A DNA stretch of 64,000 bases from Pedobacter cryoconitis (GTDB lineage Bacteria; Bacteroidota; Bacteroidia; Sphingobacteriales; Sphingobacteriaceae): assembly GCA_019352875.1 (NCBI GenBank), contig JAAAFW010000015.1, positions 1,566,608 through 1,630,607 of the forward strand, written 5' to 3'. The position numbers were made by a program, and so were the translations under genes. The notes under the pieces are model-generated. The model was not told the DNA's origin. It was given only the letters and a program-made list of their open reading frames with translations, and did no database searches. Of the stretch, positions 8,276 to 16,377 are shown piece after piece; position 1 is the first letter of the stretch, and every line of letters starts with the position of its first letter.

Positions 8276-9658
8276 ATGAACAAGATTCTGCTCATTATAC
8301 AAAGAGAATACCTTTCCAGGGTAAAGAAGAAATCATTTATCCTGATGACTTTGCTCACGCCTGTTATTATCGCGGCCTTTTACGGTATCATGATTTATTT
8401 CTCCCTGCAAGGTGCAACCTCTACATTCCATAAAGTCGCAGTTGTCAATAATAACTCCAGGCTTACAGAAAAACTAAATTCGGGTAAAAACATCTCCTAT
8501 ACCTACTTTTCCACCAGCCTGCAGGACGTGAAAAAGAACTATATCAAAGAAGGATTCGATTATATTCTGTATCTGCCTGATTTTCCGCTCGATGCACCGA
8601 AAGGCATACAGCTCATGGGCGATAAACAAGCCAGCCTGGCGCTCAACAGCAAAGTAGCCAATGATCTGGAAGAAACATTACGTACGCAACAGCTTAAAGC
8701 GAGTGGAATTGCCCAGCAGGATCTTGACCGGCTTTCTACCAGCATAGATATTGATACTATGAAGATAGACGAAAATGGCAAAGAAGAAGACTCCAGTGCC
8801 GGCGCAACAACTATTATCGGATCGGCAGCAGGTATACTCATGTTTATGTTTATTCTCCTGTACGGCATTCAGGTGATGCGCGGCGTCATTGAAGAAAAAA
8901 CCAGCCGGATTATAGAGGTTATGATCTCTTCGGTTAAACCCTTTCAGTTGATGATGGGGAAAATAATCGGGATAGCACTAGTTGGCTTAACACAATTTAT
9001 CCTGTGGATTGTCCTCACAACCGCAATATCTGCTGTCGCTGTTCAGTTTTTTACAGGTAAAGATAAAGTGGCACAGACTATGCAATCTGCCAGCACTTTA
9101 AACAGCAATAAAGACACCGTAAAAGCAGGTCAGACAGCTGCAGGTAGCCAACAGACAGAAAAGGCTGAAGTACAAGATAAACTGACCGAAAGCGGACCGG
9201 TCGCTTATGTCCAGAAAAGCCTTGCCCATCTGGATTTGACCAAAATTATACTGGTATTCATATTTTTCTTCCTTGGCGGATACCTTTTCTACAGTGCTTT
9301 ATATGCAGCAATAGGCTCAGCGGTAGATAGCGAAACTGAAACCCAGCAATTTGTAATGCCGGTTATGATGCCCTTATTTGTAGGCTATGCCTTGTCTTTA
9401 AGTGTAATATCAAATGACCCTTATGGTCCAATCGCATTCTGGTTGTCAATGATTCCATTTACCTCACCAATTGCGATGATGGTCAGGCTCCCCTACGGTG
9501 TACCGGACTGGCAGCTCGGTTTATCAATGGTCCTGCTTATTATTGGTTTTATAGGAACGGTTTGGTTCGCCTCAAAAATATATCGTGTCGGTATCCTGAT
9601 GTATGGTAAAAAAACCAGCCTGAAAGAAATGATCAAGTGGTTTACCTATAAGAATTAA
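8276..9658 (+). CDS. ABC-2 type permease, NatB-like
   Basis: 460 residues from ATG 8276 (MNKILLIIQREYLSR). An upstream in-frame start would overlap the ATPase gene and gives a non-membrane extension, so I reject it. One transmembrane segment lies at about 20-45, then a large extracytoplasmic domain to about 185, then five or so segments in the C-terminal half. This is the layout of ABC-2 permeases such as NatB. A low-complexity QTAAGSQQTEK stretch sits in an internal loop. It forms the membrane part of the exporter with the preceding ATPase. Confidence 0.9.
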   Translation: MNKILLIIQREYLSRVKKKSFILMTLLTPVIIAAFYGIMIYFSLQGATSTFHKVAVVNNNSRLTEKLNSGKNISYTYFSTSLQDVKKNYIKEGFDYILYLPDFPLDAPKGIQLMGDKQASLALNSKVANDLEETLRTQQLKASGIAQQDLDRLSTSIDIDTMKIDENGKEEDSSAGATTIIGSAAGILMFMFILLYGIQVMRGVIEEKTSRIIEVMISSVKPFQLMMGKIIGIALVGLTQFILWIVLTTAISAVAVQFFTGKDKVAQTMQSASTLNSNKDTVKAGQTAAGSQQTEKAEVQDKLTESGPVAYVQKSLAHLDLTKIILVFIFFFLGGYLFYSALYAAIGSAVDSETETQQFVMPVMMPLFVGYALSLSVISNDPYGPIAFWLSMIPFTSPIAMMVRLPYGVPDWQLGLSMVLLIIGFIGTVWFASKIYRVGILMYGKKTSLKEMIKWFTYKN

Positions 9659-9689
9659 CACCAGAAATTCAGAATTAATATCTTCGGGG

Positions 9690-10604
9690 ATGAAAGCAGC
9701 AGTAATTGACCTGGGAACAAATACCTTCCATCTGGTAATTTCCACTATCCGTGCCGGAAAGGTAGATGTGATCTATAAAACCAATATCCCCGTTCAGCTT
9801 GGACAGGGAAAGATCAATGAAGGAGAGATTATCCCCGAAGCTTTTGAAAGAGGCATTAATGCATTAAAGACTTTCAGAACTGAAATAGACAAACACGGCG
9901 TTGACCTCATCAAGGCGACTGCGACAGCTGCCGTGCGCAGTGCGTCAAACGGTACTGACTTTGTCCGGGAAGCAGCTGAAAAGGCAGGTATAACGATCAC
10001 AGTTATCAGTGGTGAGCAGGAAGCAGGCTATATTTTCAAAGGCGTACAGGCAACCGGCCTGATCCGGCAGAAGTCTCTGATCATGGATATCGGCGGTGGT
10101 AGTACAGAATTTATTCTCTGCAGTCCGGAAGGTCAGTTTTGGAAAAAAAGTTATCCTGTCGGTGCTGCCCGTTTACTACAGGCATACTGGCATTCCGATC
10201 CGGTGTCGGTGGCCGATCAGCAGGCTATTGCCAGTTTACTGGAAAAAGAACTGCATGAACTAGTCCAAAAATGCAATTTCTACCAGCCGCAATGCCTGAT
10301 TGGCTCAGCGGGGGCTTTTGAGACTTACGCCGCAATGCTGCTTCCTGAAACAGACCTTAAAAATATAGCAGCAGCAAAACTCGATTATGAAGCTTTTTCA
10401 GACCTGCTAACCAAACTGATTGTATCGAATCATGCAACCAGAGAAGCTATTCCTGAATTGATTCCTTTAAGAGTTGATATGATAGTTATGGCTTCTTTAC
10501 TTTGCCGTTATATCCTTAAAAATACGGGTGTAAAGCAGATCGCTTTATCTACCTATGATTTAAAAATGGGAATACTATATCAGCTTGCTGCCGAAGAACT
10601 ATAA
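9690..10604 (+). CDS. Exopolyphosphatase / GppA-type phosphatase (short form)
   Basis: 304 residues in the ASKHA fold. The first phosphate loop is DLGTNTFHL at 7-15, the catalytic-acid region is ISGEQEAG (Glu109), and the second phosphate loop is DIGGGSTEF near 133. It lacks the C-terminal HD-like domain of long Ppx/GppA proteins, a common short form. It hydrolyses inorganic polyphosphate or pppGpp; sequence alone does not decide which. TATCTTCG, one base off the promoter consensus, ends 3 bases before the ATG. A hairpin terminator follows. Confidence 0.9.
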   Translation: MKAAVIDLGTNTFHLVISTIRAGKVDVIYKTNIPVQLGQGKINEGEIIPEAFERGINALKTFRTEIDKHGVDLIKATATAAVRSASNGTDFVREAAEKAGITITVISGEQEAGYIFKGVQATGLIRQKSLIMDIGGGSTEFILCSPEGQFWKKSYPVGAARLLQAYWHSDPVSVADQQAIASLLEKELHELVQKCNFYQPQCLIGSAGAFETYAAMLLPETDLKNIAAAKLDYEAFSDLLTKLIVSNHATREAIPELIPLRVDMIVMASLLCRYILKNTGVKQIALSTYDLKMGILYQLAAEEL

Positions 10605-10610
10605 TATACG

Positions 10611-10642
10611 AAAGCTGAATTGAAATAAATCAATTCAGCTTT
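10611..10642. terminator. Intrinsic terminator between the ppx-like gene and maf
   Basis: A 12-bp stem, AAAGCTGAATTG/CAATTCAGCTTT, with an 8-base AT-rich loop. It lies between convergent genes and is probably bidirectional. Confidence 0.8.
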
Positions 10643-10668
10643 TGTTGCTTCTTAATTTTTTTTATTCC

Positions 10669-11244
10669 CTAAGCTAAAAACTCCGAGAGTTCTTTATAGA
10701 GTTTTTCCGTTGGAAGTCCCATCACATTCGGATAGGATCCAATAATCTGTACAATTGCTATACTGCCCAGCCAGTCCTGAATCCCATAAGAACCCGCTTT
10801 ATCAAAAGGACGGTACACAGTAATATAATGTGCTATCTCCTCTGCGGTTAGTTCTCGGAAAGTAACTTCAGTAAGATCATAAAAAGTTTTGATCCGGTCC
10901 TGATACGCAAGACTCACACCTGTATAAACCTGATGTGATTTACCCGATAATTTTTCGAGCACCGCTTTGGCATCTGCCGCGTCGACAGGTTTTCCCAGAA
11001 TCTCGCCTTCAAAAGCGACAATGGTATCTGCGGTAATCACCACGTGCGTTTGCGCTTCGGTTTGAAATGCTTCCGCTTTCTTCGCAGAGATATAACTGGC
11101 AATTTCTGCAGGGCTGAGACCTTCAGGGTAACTTTCGTCAACATCTTTAAGCAAGACTTCAACTTCCAGGCCCATGAGTTTAATCAACTCTTGTCTGCGT
11201 GGAGATTTAGAAGCAAGTATAAGTGGTAAAGAAGGTTTAAACAT
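10669..11244 (-). CDS. maf: Maf-like nucleoside triphosphate pyrophosphatase
   Basis: A 191-residue Maf/HAM1-superfamily protein. It begins with the nucleotide-binding signature ASKSPRRQEL (11-20), followed by DTIVAFEGEILGKP and DKAGSYGIQDW, all Maf hallmarks. Maf proteins hydrolyse dTTP, UTP or modified NTPs to monophosphates (house-cleaning). It lies 29 bases downstream of the kdsC-like gene, probably in one transcript iscX-kdsC-maf. Confidence 0.95.
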   Translation of the reverse strand: MFKPSLPLILASKSPRRQELIKLMGLEVEVLLKDVDESYPEGLSPAEIASYISAKKAEAFQTEAQTHVVITADTIVAFEGEILGKPVDAADAKAVLEKLSGKSHQVYTGVSLAYQDRIKTFYDLTEVTFRELTAEEIAHYITVYRPFDKAGSYGIQDWLGSIAIVQIIGSYPNVMGLPTEKLYKELSEFLA

Positions 11245-11273
11245 GGTAGATTAAATAATAAGAATAGACATAT

Positions 11274-11801
11274 TTATTTGCTGGCATCAGCAGCAGATGG
11301 ATTGGTATCAAACCATTTCCCCTGAAGCTTTAAGACTTTCTCGAGAACATCTCTCACGGCAGTTTTACCCCCCTTGAAAGGAGAAACATAAGCAGAAATT
11401 GCTTTGATATCTTCACAGGCATCAGCAGGACAGGTTGCAATACCTGCCAGTTGCATCACCTGTAAATCAGGAATATCATCCCCCATGTACAGCGTCTCTT
11501 CCTTACGCAACTTATTATCGGTCATATAGGTATTAAAAATAGCAACTTTATCCCCTACCCCTAAATAAATATCAGGGATTCCAAGTGCTTCAAAACGTTG
11601 CTGCATCGCCTGACCACGGCCACCCGATATCAGGCAAACACGATACCCTTTTTTTACAGCAAGCTGCAAAGCATATCCGTCTTTGATATGAAAGGTACGC
11701 AGTAACTCTCCTGAAGTACTGGTCATTACCTCACCGTTTGTCAGTACACCATCTATATCAAAGATAAAAGTGGTTATTTTACCCAGGTCCTGCAGTAACA
11801 T
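11274..11801 (-). CDS. kdsC: KDO 8-phosphate phosphatase (KdsC-type HAD)
   Basis: A 175-residue C0-type HAD phosphatase (no cap). The nucleophile motif is FDIDGVLTNG with Asp15 and Asp17; motif III/IV is YMGDDIPDL. These match KdsC, which dephosphorylates KDO-8-P for lipopolysaccharide inner core synthesis. Related N-acylneuraminate-9-phosphatases look alike, so the sugar is not certain. Its ATG directly abuts the stop codon of the upstream iscX-like gene, indicating coupled expression. Confidence 0.88.
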   Translation of the reverse strand: MLLQDLGKITTFIFDIDGVLTNGEVMTSTSGELLRTFHIKDGYALQLAVKKGYRVCLISGGRGQAMQQRFEALGIPDIYLGVGDKVAIFNTYMTDNKLRKEETLYMGDDIPDLQVMQLAGIATCPADACEDIKAISAYVSPFKGGKTAVRDVLEKVLKLQGKWFDTNPSAADASK

Positions 11802-12044
11802 CTAGTCCTGATTATCGCGCCATTCATAAACCCAGGCAGATTGGATCTGCTCCAGATGACCTTCGTTACTCTGCTCCCTTGTACCTTTAAAATTAGGCAA
11901 TTCAAGAACCCATTCTACCAATTCTGTGAAACGGATACGGTAGATTTTGGCTTCGTTAAACTCGTCACCGAATTTCTCATATAATTCCTGGGCAATATCT
12001 TCATGATCCTGCCAGTGAATAGGTAAAGCAAATTTATCCTGCAT
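11802..12044 (-). CDS. iscX: IscX-like Fe-S assembly protein
   Basis: An 80-residue acidic protein. The pattern IHWQDHEDIAQELYEKF, then RFTELVEWVLELPNF and SNEGHLEQIQSAWVYEW, matches IscX (DUF528). IscX binds IscS and iron and tunes ISC cluster assembly. It is slightly longer than E. coli IscX (66 aa). It lies immediately upstream of the kdsC-like gene and 35 bases downstream of the 2Fe-2S ferredoxin gene. No iscS or iscU is in the window. Confidence 0.82.
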   Translation of the reverse strand: MQDKFALPIHWQDHEDIAQELYEKFGDEFNEAKIYRIRFTELVEWVLELPNFKGTREQSNEGHLEQIQSAWVYEWRDNQD

Positions 12045-12079
12045 GTTTGTATGATTTGTACGTATTAAATATAATATAA

Positions 12080-12412
12080 TTAGTGACCAAGAAATTCACT
12101 TTGGTCAGGGATAGTAACTTCAATATCTCCATTGATCACCACACACTGGCAACCCAGTCTGGATGTAATCCTCGGACGTACCGCCCTGTCTATAAAATCC
12201 TCCTCTTTATCCGAAATATCCTGAACATTGTCCATTCCTTTATTCACATAAACATGGCAGGTACTGCAACCACAAACGGCGCCGCAGTTGTGTTGAAGTT
12301 CGATTCCGTTATCCAGGCAAACATCAAGAACTGATTCACCTGCCGCTATCGGAAGGATCACCTGCTGTTTTCCCTGTTCTTCAAAATTGACTTTTAATTG
12401 ATAAATATTCAT
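12080..12412 (-). CDS. fdx: 2Fe-2S ferredoxin, adrenodoxin/ISC type
   Basis: 110 residues from ATG 12410-12412 (MNIYQLKVNFEE). A TTG four codons upstream would overlap the promoter box, so I reject it. The cluster motif is C-x5-C-x2-C-x35-C within NCGAVCGCSTC...GCQC, the adrenodoxin/Fdx pattern. In ISC systems Fdx supplies electrons for cluster assembly. The iscX-like gene follows 35 bases downstream. An exact TATTTTTG box lies 9 bases upstream of the ATG. Confidence 0.92.
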   Translation of the reverse strand: MNIYQLKVNFEEQGKQQVILPIAAGESVLDVCLDNGIELQHNCGAVCGCSTCHVYVNKGMDNVQDISDKEEDFIDRAVRPRITSRLGCQCVVINGDIEVTIPDQSEFLGH

Positions 12413-12421
12413 AATTGTTTT

Positions 12422-12429
12422 CAAAAATA
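12422..12429 (-). promoter_or_regulatory. TAnnTTTG (-7) box for fdx
   Basis: The minus strand reads TATTTTTG, 9 bases upstream of the fdx ATG and downstream of the DUF2520 gene. It also rules out the longer TTG-initiated reading of fdx. Confidence 0.62.
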
Positions 12430-12450
12430 AGCAGCAAAATCCGCAATACC

Positions 12451-13215
12451 TTATGGATGTGCCTTTTTAATGCTATTACTTAAAATTTCGTAGATCTTAC
12501 TCAATTCAGCTGAACCCTGAAGCAATTGCATATGAGCCTGTAGAGTTTGTTCATCATGACGGACAGCCGGTCCCGTCTGCACATCGGAAGGTTTCGATGA
12601 TTGGATTTTGAGTGCTGTTTCCTGAATTAAGGGCCGCAGCATATCGAAATTAAGACCATTCGCCTCCAAGAGCTCTTGCCCGATTGCATAAAGATGATTC
12701 GTGAAATTACAGGCAAAAACTGCCGAAAGATGTAATATTTTTCTCTGCGCTGAATCTACAGGATAGACATTAGGACTGATCAGGCCGGCTAAAGCCGTTA
12801 CCAGTTCCAGATTGTGAGGATTGTTTGCTTCAACACAGAAAGGGACTCTAGCTATGTCAACGGCCTTCGACGCAGAGAAAGTCTGCAAAGGATAGATAAC
12901 TCCCCAACCACTTCCACTTCCCTGCAGAATACTCAGCGGCGTCGTACCCGAAGTATGGATTACTATACCTTTTACATCTCTTAGCTCGTCGGCTACCTCA
13001 GCGATAGCATCATCCTTTACGGCGATCAAGTAACAATCGGCATTTCGATCTATGTCTGACCAGTTGTTTGTCGCTTGTGATCGCGTCAGGGCAGCTAATA
13101 TCCCGGCACGTTTCACATCGCGGCTCCAGACCTGCAGGATGTCCGTTCCCATGGCTTTAAAAGCAAGAGAAAGATGCGTAGCAACATTTCCCGAACCAAT
13201 ACAAACAAGTTTCAT
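12451..13215 (-). CDS. Rossmann-fold / DUF2520 oxidoreductase-like protein
   Basis: 254 residues. The N-terminal Rossmann motif is IGSGNVATHLSLAF (7-18), followed by a NAD(P)-binding fold like ketopantoate or pyrroline-5-carboxylate reductase. A DUF2520 C-terminal helical domain runs from about 125. The substrate is unknown; the fold suggests an NADP-dependent reductase. It is followed by the fdx gene, which has its own promoter. Confidence 0.85.
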   Translation of the reverse strand: MKLVCIGSGNVATHLSLAFKAMGTDILQVWSRDVKRAGILAALTRSQATNNWSDIDRNADCYLIAVKDDAIAEVADELRDVKGIVIHTSGTTPLSILQGSGSGWGVIYPLQTFSASKAVDIARVPFCVEANNPHNLELVTALAGLISPNVYPVDSAQRKILHLSAVFACNFTNHLYAIGQELLEANGLNFDMLRPLIQETALKIQSSKPSDVQTGPAVRHDEQTLQAHMQLLQGSAELSKIYEILSNSIKKAHP

Positions 13216-13241
13216 GCGCTTTAATATTTTATAAAATATTC

Positions 13242-13292
13242 AAGAAAATCAGAAGCCCGTGCACCAGGGGTACACGGGCTTCTGATTTTCTT
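13242..13292 (-). terminator. Intrinsic terminator after ccmF
   Basis: A 20-bp perfect stem (13242-13261 with 13273-13292) and an 11-base loop, just past the ccmF stop on the minus strand. The U-run within the arm is short, but the stem is very strong. It separates ccmEF from the DUF2520 gene. Confidence 0.8.
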
Positions 13293-13295
13293 AGC

Positions 13296-15767
13296 TTAAT
13301 TTTTTGTGTTTTCTTTTTGCCTTCTGACAATAGAGATGATAAAACCAACCACCATCACAATTAAACCAACCCAATAAAGGTTGATATAAGGGAATTCAAT
13401 TGCTTTGAATACAACCCAGTCTTTAGACTGCTGTGGTTTTTCGAAGACCTGTAATTCTACTTTTTTCTGATCGGGCAGAATTTTTGTAAATCTTAATCTA
13501 AGGCCCAGTTCAGGGATATTTCTTGCGAAGTCAAACGTATTGTTACCTTTTACAAGGAAGATAGGCTCCGTTTTATAAATCTTACCATTCAGGTCAATTT
13601 CCAATGGTAATCCTACAGCAAGATCTCCTTCTGCCAGCGCAAGACTTTTGGCAACTGGTTTAAAGTTCAGGTCCTTGATATGGATAATTCCACTGCTGGT
13701 GTGCAAGGTATCACCTGTACTCACATTGACTACTCTTGGTTTTTTATAGTTTTCTTCATCACTCTGCGCATCACTTTCCGCATGCGACTCCTTTTTATCA
13801 GGAGCACTGGTGATATGCGTATACATATCATAAGTCAGGTAATGTTTAGTATCAGGAGATGCAATCAAACCCATCTTCTCATTGATCTGAACCCTTGGAT
13901 TCAGGTCAAAATTTTCTTTAACTGCACCGGACTTCTCATCAAGAACCTTAAAGTTCAAAGTATAAAATGTATTGGGAGCAATAGTGGTATCATTTGTATA
14001 AGTTACTGTGAAACGACCCATTTTCTTTGGCTCATTTTTGTACAGCACCATGTTCTCCCCAGGTTTCTCTACCTTTTCAAAATCCTTGACAGGAATAAAA
14101 TTAGCAGCATTCAGAGATACAGGCTTGCTTGTCGCCGCTGCAACCAGTGCACCCACAAGTAATAAAGCGAAACCTATATGCGCAACTGCAGCACCAACAA
14201 GTTTACCCTTACCGCTAAACCCTTGTGCAAGGATTCTGGCATTGGATAAGATGGCAAACATACAGCTGAAAGAAAGCAGAATGTACATTAAGTTTCCATA
14301 AACATCTGTGATATATACAAATGCACCGGTAACTAAAATAGCAATCACTAATGTAGCAATCAGGCTGCTGTAGAATTTACGGGTGTCCGTTCTCTTGTAT
14401 TTCAGGAATTGAGAGAAGCCGGAGATCATGGTAATCAGGATAGCGAAAGGTGCCTGCCATTGATTATAATATTTAATCGCATCGATCGGAGGCGCGAAAT
14501 TTGTACCGAAAGCCTTGTTGAATACAGGAACTGAAGTAGAGAAGATCACCTGAATACAGGCAACTGTAACCACCAATGCACCAATAAACATCCAGAATTC
14601 TCTGGAATAAGTTTCTTCTTCTTTATTGGTAATAGGCAATTCTTTCCAACGGCAGATGATTAATACAACCGGTATAACCAGGAAAACAACATTATACAGG
14701 ATCAGGTGGCCAAACATACCCAGATCTGTGAAAGAGTGAACCGAAGTTTCACCCAGAATACCGCTTCTGGTTAGAAAAGATGCGTACAGTACCAGAATGA
14801 AACTAATCAGAACAAGCGCAATCGAAGTAAAGAACGCATGACCTGTATTTTTAAAAGCGATCATCACGTGGACTGCACCAATTAAAGTAAGCCATGGAAT
14901 CAGTGAGGCATTCTCAACCGGGTCCCATGCCCAGAATCCACCAAAGTTTAAGGCTTCATAAGCCCAGAAAGAGCCCATTATGATACCTGTTCCCAGGATC
15001 ATTACCGCAAACAAAGCCCATGGCATAGCCGGCTTTACCCACTCTTTATATCTTTTTTGCCACAGGCCAGTCACCACGTAAGCAAAAGGTACGATCATAC
15101 TCGCAAAACCCAGGAAAAGGGTCGGCGGGTGAATAACCATCCAGTAATTCTGCAGCAGCGGATTCAGACCACGACCGTCAGTTATAAATTTAAGATAGTT
15201 TTTAAAATTTTCAGGATCAGCAAAGACAACAGGAGCCATCTCCTGAAGATTCATTGCATCGCGCAGTAAGATAAAAGGAGAACTACCTATACGTTCGCCA
15301 AAAATCTCTACGCCAAGCAGCATCGAGGTCAAAAATACCTGCGACAGACCAACTACGGTCATCACACCATTCTCCCATGATTTACAGGTCCTGATCAGTA
15401 CAATACCGAGCACTGCCTGCCAGAATGCCCAAAGCCAGAAGCTGCCCTCCTGACCTTCCCAGAACGCTGAAATGATATAGTATACAGGAAGTGCTTTAGA
15501 GGAATGGGAATAAACGTAATAATATTCATTGTAATGGTTTAGAATCAGATAGAACAGCGTTGCACCGATTCCTATAATACTCAGTACATTAATTCCAAAT
15601 GAGATTCTTCCCAAACGGGTCCAGGAAGACTGATCAGCCTGGTCTTTATTCCGTGTAGCAAAAAAGTAAGAAATAGTAGATAAAAGTGCTGCAGCAAAAG
15701 CTAAAACAATAAAAAACTGCCCAACCTTGCCGGGAAGAAGGGTCTCTCCTGTAAATTGTATGTCCAT
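13296..15767 (-). CDS. ccmF: Cytochrome c maturation protein CcmF (heme lyase component)
   Basis: An 823-residue multi-pass membrane protein. The WWD heme-handling motif is intact as GGFWAWDPVENAS (276-288). The flanking periplasmic histidine VIHPPTLF (His213) is present. About 14-15 hydrophobic segments are followed by a large periplasmic C-terminal domain (about 560-790) and a final membrane anchor. CcmF transfers heme from CcmE to apocytochrome c. The gene starts 5 bases after ccmE and ends at a strong terminator. It is longer than E. coli CcmF (647 aa) because of the extended periplasmic domain. Confidence 0.95.
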   Translation of the reverse strand: MDIQFTGETLLPGKVGQFFIVLAFAAALLSTISYFFATRNKDQADQSSWTRLGRISFGINVLSIIGIGATLFYLILNHYNEYYYVYSHSSKALPVYYIISAFWEGQEGSFWLWAFWQAVLGIVLIRTCKSWENGVMTVVGLSQVFLTSMLLGVEIFGERIGSSPFILLRDAMNLQEMAPVVFADPENFKNYLKFITDGRGLNPLLQNYWMVIHPPTLFLGFASMIVPFAYVVTGLWQKRYKEWVKPAMPWALFAVMILGTGIIMGSFWAYEALNFGGFWAWDPVENASLIPWLTLIGAVHVMIAFKNTGHAFFTSIALVLISFILVLYASFLTRSGILGETSVHSFTDLGMFGHLILYNVVFLVIPVVLIICRWKELPITNKEEETYSREFWMFIGALVVTVACIQVIFSTSVPVFNKAFGTNFAPPIDAIKYYNQWQAPFAILITMISGFSQFLKYKRTDTRKFYSSLIATLVIAILVTGAFVYITDVYGNLMYILLSFSCMFAILSNARILAQGFSGKGKLVGAAVAHIGFALLLVGALVAAATSKPVSLNAANFIPVKDFEKVEKPGENMVLYKNEPKKMGRFTVTYTNDTTIAPNTFYTLNFKVLDEKSGAVKENFDLNPRVQINEKMGLIASPDTKHYLTYDMYTHITSAPDKKESHAESDAQSDEENYKKPRVVNVSTGDTLHTSSGIIHIKDLNFKPVAKSLALAEGDLAVGLPLEIDLNGKIYKTEPIFLVKGNNTFDFARNIPELGLRLRFTKILPDQKKVELQVFEKPQQSKDWVVFKAIEFPYINLYWVGLIVMVVGFIISIVRRQKENTKN

Positions 15768-15772
15768 TAAAA

Positions 15773-16183
15773 TTATTTGTATTGTTTAACCTGTCCGTCC
15801 TGCTGTATCTCTACAAGGTCATTGTTATATTTAGAAGGGCATTTCATTAAAATCTTGGAGGCATAGAAGACGTCTTTATTCATCTTACCAATCAGAACGA
15901 GTTTTTCAGAACGTTCAAAATCCTGCGGTTTCGTACCGCTGTAAATAACTTTTTTAACTTCACCTTTTTCATCTTTCATATAGAAAGCGAAGTGATTGGC
16001 ATCTTTCAGGGCATCGTAATAAGTTCCTTTTTCTTTTTCCCAATGGCCCATCACGTGAAATTCACGGGAATCTTTGGCTGCTTCCGTAAAGGTCGAATAA
16101 TTGCTGGTGTCTGCATTTAAGCTAACCAGGAAACCAACGCAGATAGCGATTGTAATCAAGCCAATAATTGCACTTTTTTTCAT
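15773..16183 (-). CDS. ccmE: Heme chaperone CcmE, cysteine (CxxxY) type
   Basis: A 136-residue membrane-anchored protein. One transmembrane segment (about 5-21) precedes a beta-barrel OB-fold domain (VKKVIYSGTKPQDFERSEKL). Proteobacterial CcmE binds heme covalently through a His in an HxxxY motif. Here the position reads CPSKY, with Cys115 and Tyr119, the CxxxY variant known from archaea and some sulfate reducers (the System I* type). It is the first gene of a ccmE-ccmF pair. A TATCTTTG box at 16210-16217 lies 26 bases upstream. Confidence 0.92.
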   Translation of the reverse strand: MKKSAIIGLITIAICVGFLVSLNADTSNYSTFTEAAKDSREFHVMGHWEKEKGTYYDALKDANHFAFYMKDEKGEVKKVIYSGTKPQDFERSEKLVLIGKMNKDVFYASKILMKCPSKYNNDLVEIQQDGQVKQYK

Positions 16184-16209
16184 GTGAGTATAATTAGTTT
16201 TTCAGCATA

Positions 16210-16217
16210 CAAAGATA
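16210..16217 (-). promoter_or_regulatory. TAnnTTTG (-7) box for ccmE-ccmF
   Basis: The minus strand reads TATCTTTG, 26 bases upstream of the ccmE ATG. It gives ccmEF a promoter independent of gdhA, whose terminator lies upstream. Confidence 0.6.
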
Positions 16218-16320
16218 AAAAATATAAGCACCTAAAGACCTGGACCGTCCATCTAATCAGCCAGAAGGCCAAATATTGATAGTAGTCTGACAAATGAAGC
16301 TAACTGTATCAGGTTTGTTA

Positions 16321-16353
16321 AAAAAAAATCCGCCTGTGAAAACACAGGCGGAT
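16321..16353 (-). terminator. Intrinsic terminator after gdhA
   Basis: An 11-bp stem, ATCCGCCTGTG/CACAGGCGGAT, with an AAAA loop. The upstream A-run becomes a U-tract on the minus strand. It lies 25 bases after the gdhA stop, so gdhA and ccmEF are separate transcripts. Confidence 0.9.
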
Positions 16354-16377
16354 CAGTTTCAAGAGAAATACCAGCGG

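Noticed and set aside
7363..9658. The ABC pair as the missing ccmA partner of ccmB
   Set aside because: The ATPase has the extra NatA-type C-terminal domain and its own ABC-2 permease, so it is a NatAB-like exporter.
12413..12424. TTG start four codons upstream for fdx
   Set aside because: It overlaps the TATTTTTG promoter box; the ATG at 12412 is the sensible start.
13680..14301. Plus-strand frames opposite ccmF
   Set aside because: Cys/Ile-rich antisense shadows of the ccmF coding sequence.
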